From contig JACCSZ010000441.1 in the NCBI GenBank assembly GCA_013812695.1, positions 1 through 5,819 of the forward strand: 5,819 nucleotides of DNA, given 5' to 3'. Shown piece by piece: positions 5,783-5,819 of the stretch. A program made the translations under genes and the position numbers. This stretch comes from Gemmatimonadales bacterium. GTDB lineage: Bacteria > Gemmatimonadota > Gemmatimonadetes > Gemmatimonadales > GWC2-71-9. The notes beneath the pieces were generated by a model. The model was not told where the DNA came from. It did no database searches and was given only the letters and a program-made list of their open reading frames with translations. Numbering within the stretch: the first letter of the stretch is position 1; each line of letters starts with the position of its first letter.

Positions 5783-5806
5783 GTCACCCTGAGCGCAGCG
5801 AAGGGG
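5783..5806. repeat. Short imperfect palindrome (CCCTGAGCGCAGCGAAGGG type)
   Basis: Downstream of the last gene, CCCT (5787-5790) faces AAGGG (5801-5805) around GAGCGCAGCG. From memory, sequences of this shape (CCTGAGC-G-AGCGAAGG) are dispersed in intergenic regions of many bacterial genomes. Only one copy lies in this window, so repetition is not shown here. It may form a weak hairpin ending the transcript. There is no U-tract: the following bases are GGCATGC. Confidence 0.45.
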
Positions 5807-5819
5807 GCATGCTTTCAGG

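Noticed and set aside
1..5819. CRISPR array, tRNA or rRNA genes, insertion sequence ends
   Set aside because: I saw no regularly spaced repeats, no tRNA-like cloverleaf or rRNA segment, and no transposase or terminal inverted repeats.

Overview
The window is high-GC bacterial DNA, densely coded with strong G/C bias at third codon positions. Two secreted proteins have signal peptides ending in 'PAQA' or 'DAQ', and there is an ECF sigma / zinc-finger anti-sigma / PDZ cluster. In my judgement this fits Gemmatimonadota or a similar soil lineage. That placement is inference; no rRNA or marker gene is present.

Left part (1-1191, + strand). A Trp/Arg-rich small ORF of unknown function (67-303) is followed by a short secreted protein (473-940). 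The 3' end of that gene runs, in a different frame, into a MazF/PemK-type toxin reading frame (recognisable from about 886 to 1191). The toxin frame has no ATG, GTG or TTG codon at its N-terminal end and lacks the usual first residues. No antitoxin gene is visible. This looks like a deletion or recombination scar joining two genes.

Middle part (1200-3295, - strand). Two genes form a translationally coupled unit: a ferritin-like/VIT1-CCC1 iron transporter fusion (MbfA type), then a UV damage endonuclease (UvsE/UVDE) whose GTG start overlaps the transporter stop by 4 nt. Both functions protect against damage: iron sequestration or export limits Fenton chemistry, and UvsE starts repair of UV lesions. 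The uvsE stop lies 8 nt from the toxin stop (tail to tail).

Right part (3362-5776, + strand). Diverging from the iron gene across a 66-bp gap is a compact cluster: an ECF sigma factor; an overlapping single-pass anti-sigma factor with a HxxxCxxC zinc motif; and a secreted protein with two PDZ-like domains and no protease domain. A small GlsB/YeaQ/YmgE-family stress membrane protein follows 69 bp later. The most economical reading is an envelope or oxidative stress island with its own regulator. Small hairpins sit at the anti-sigma stop and over the GlsB ribosome binding site. A short imperfect palindrome ends the window.
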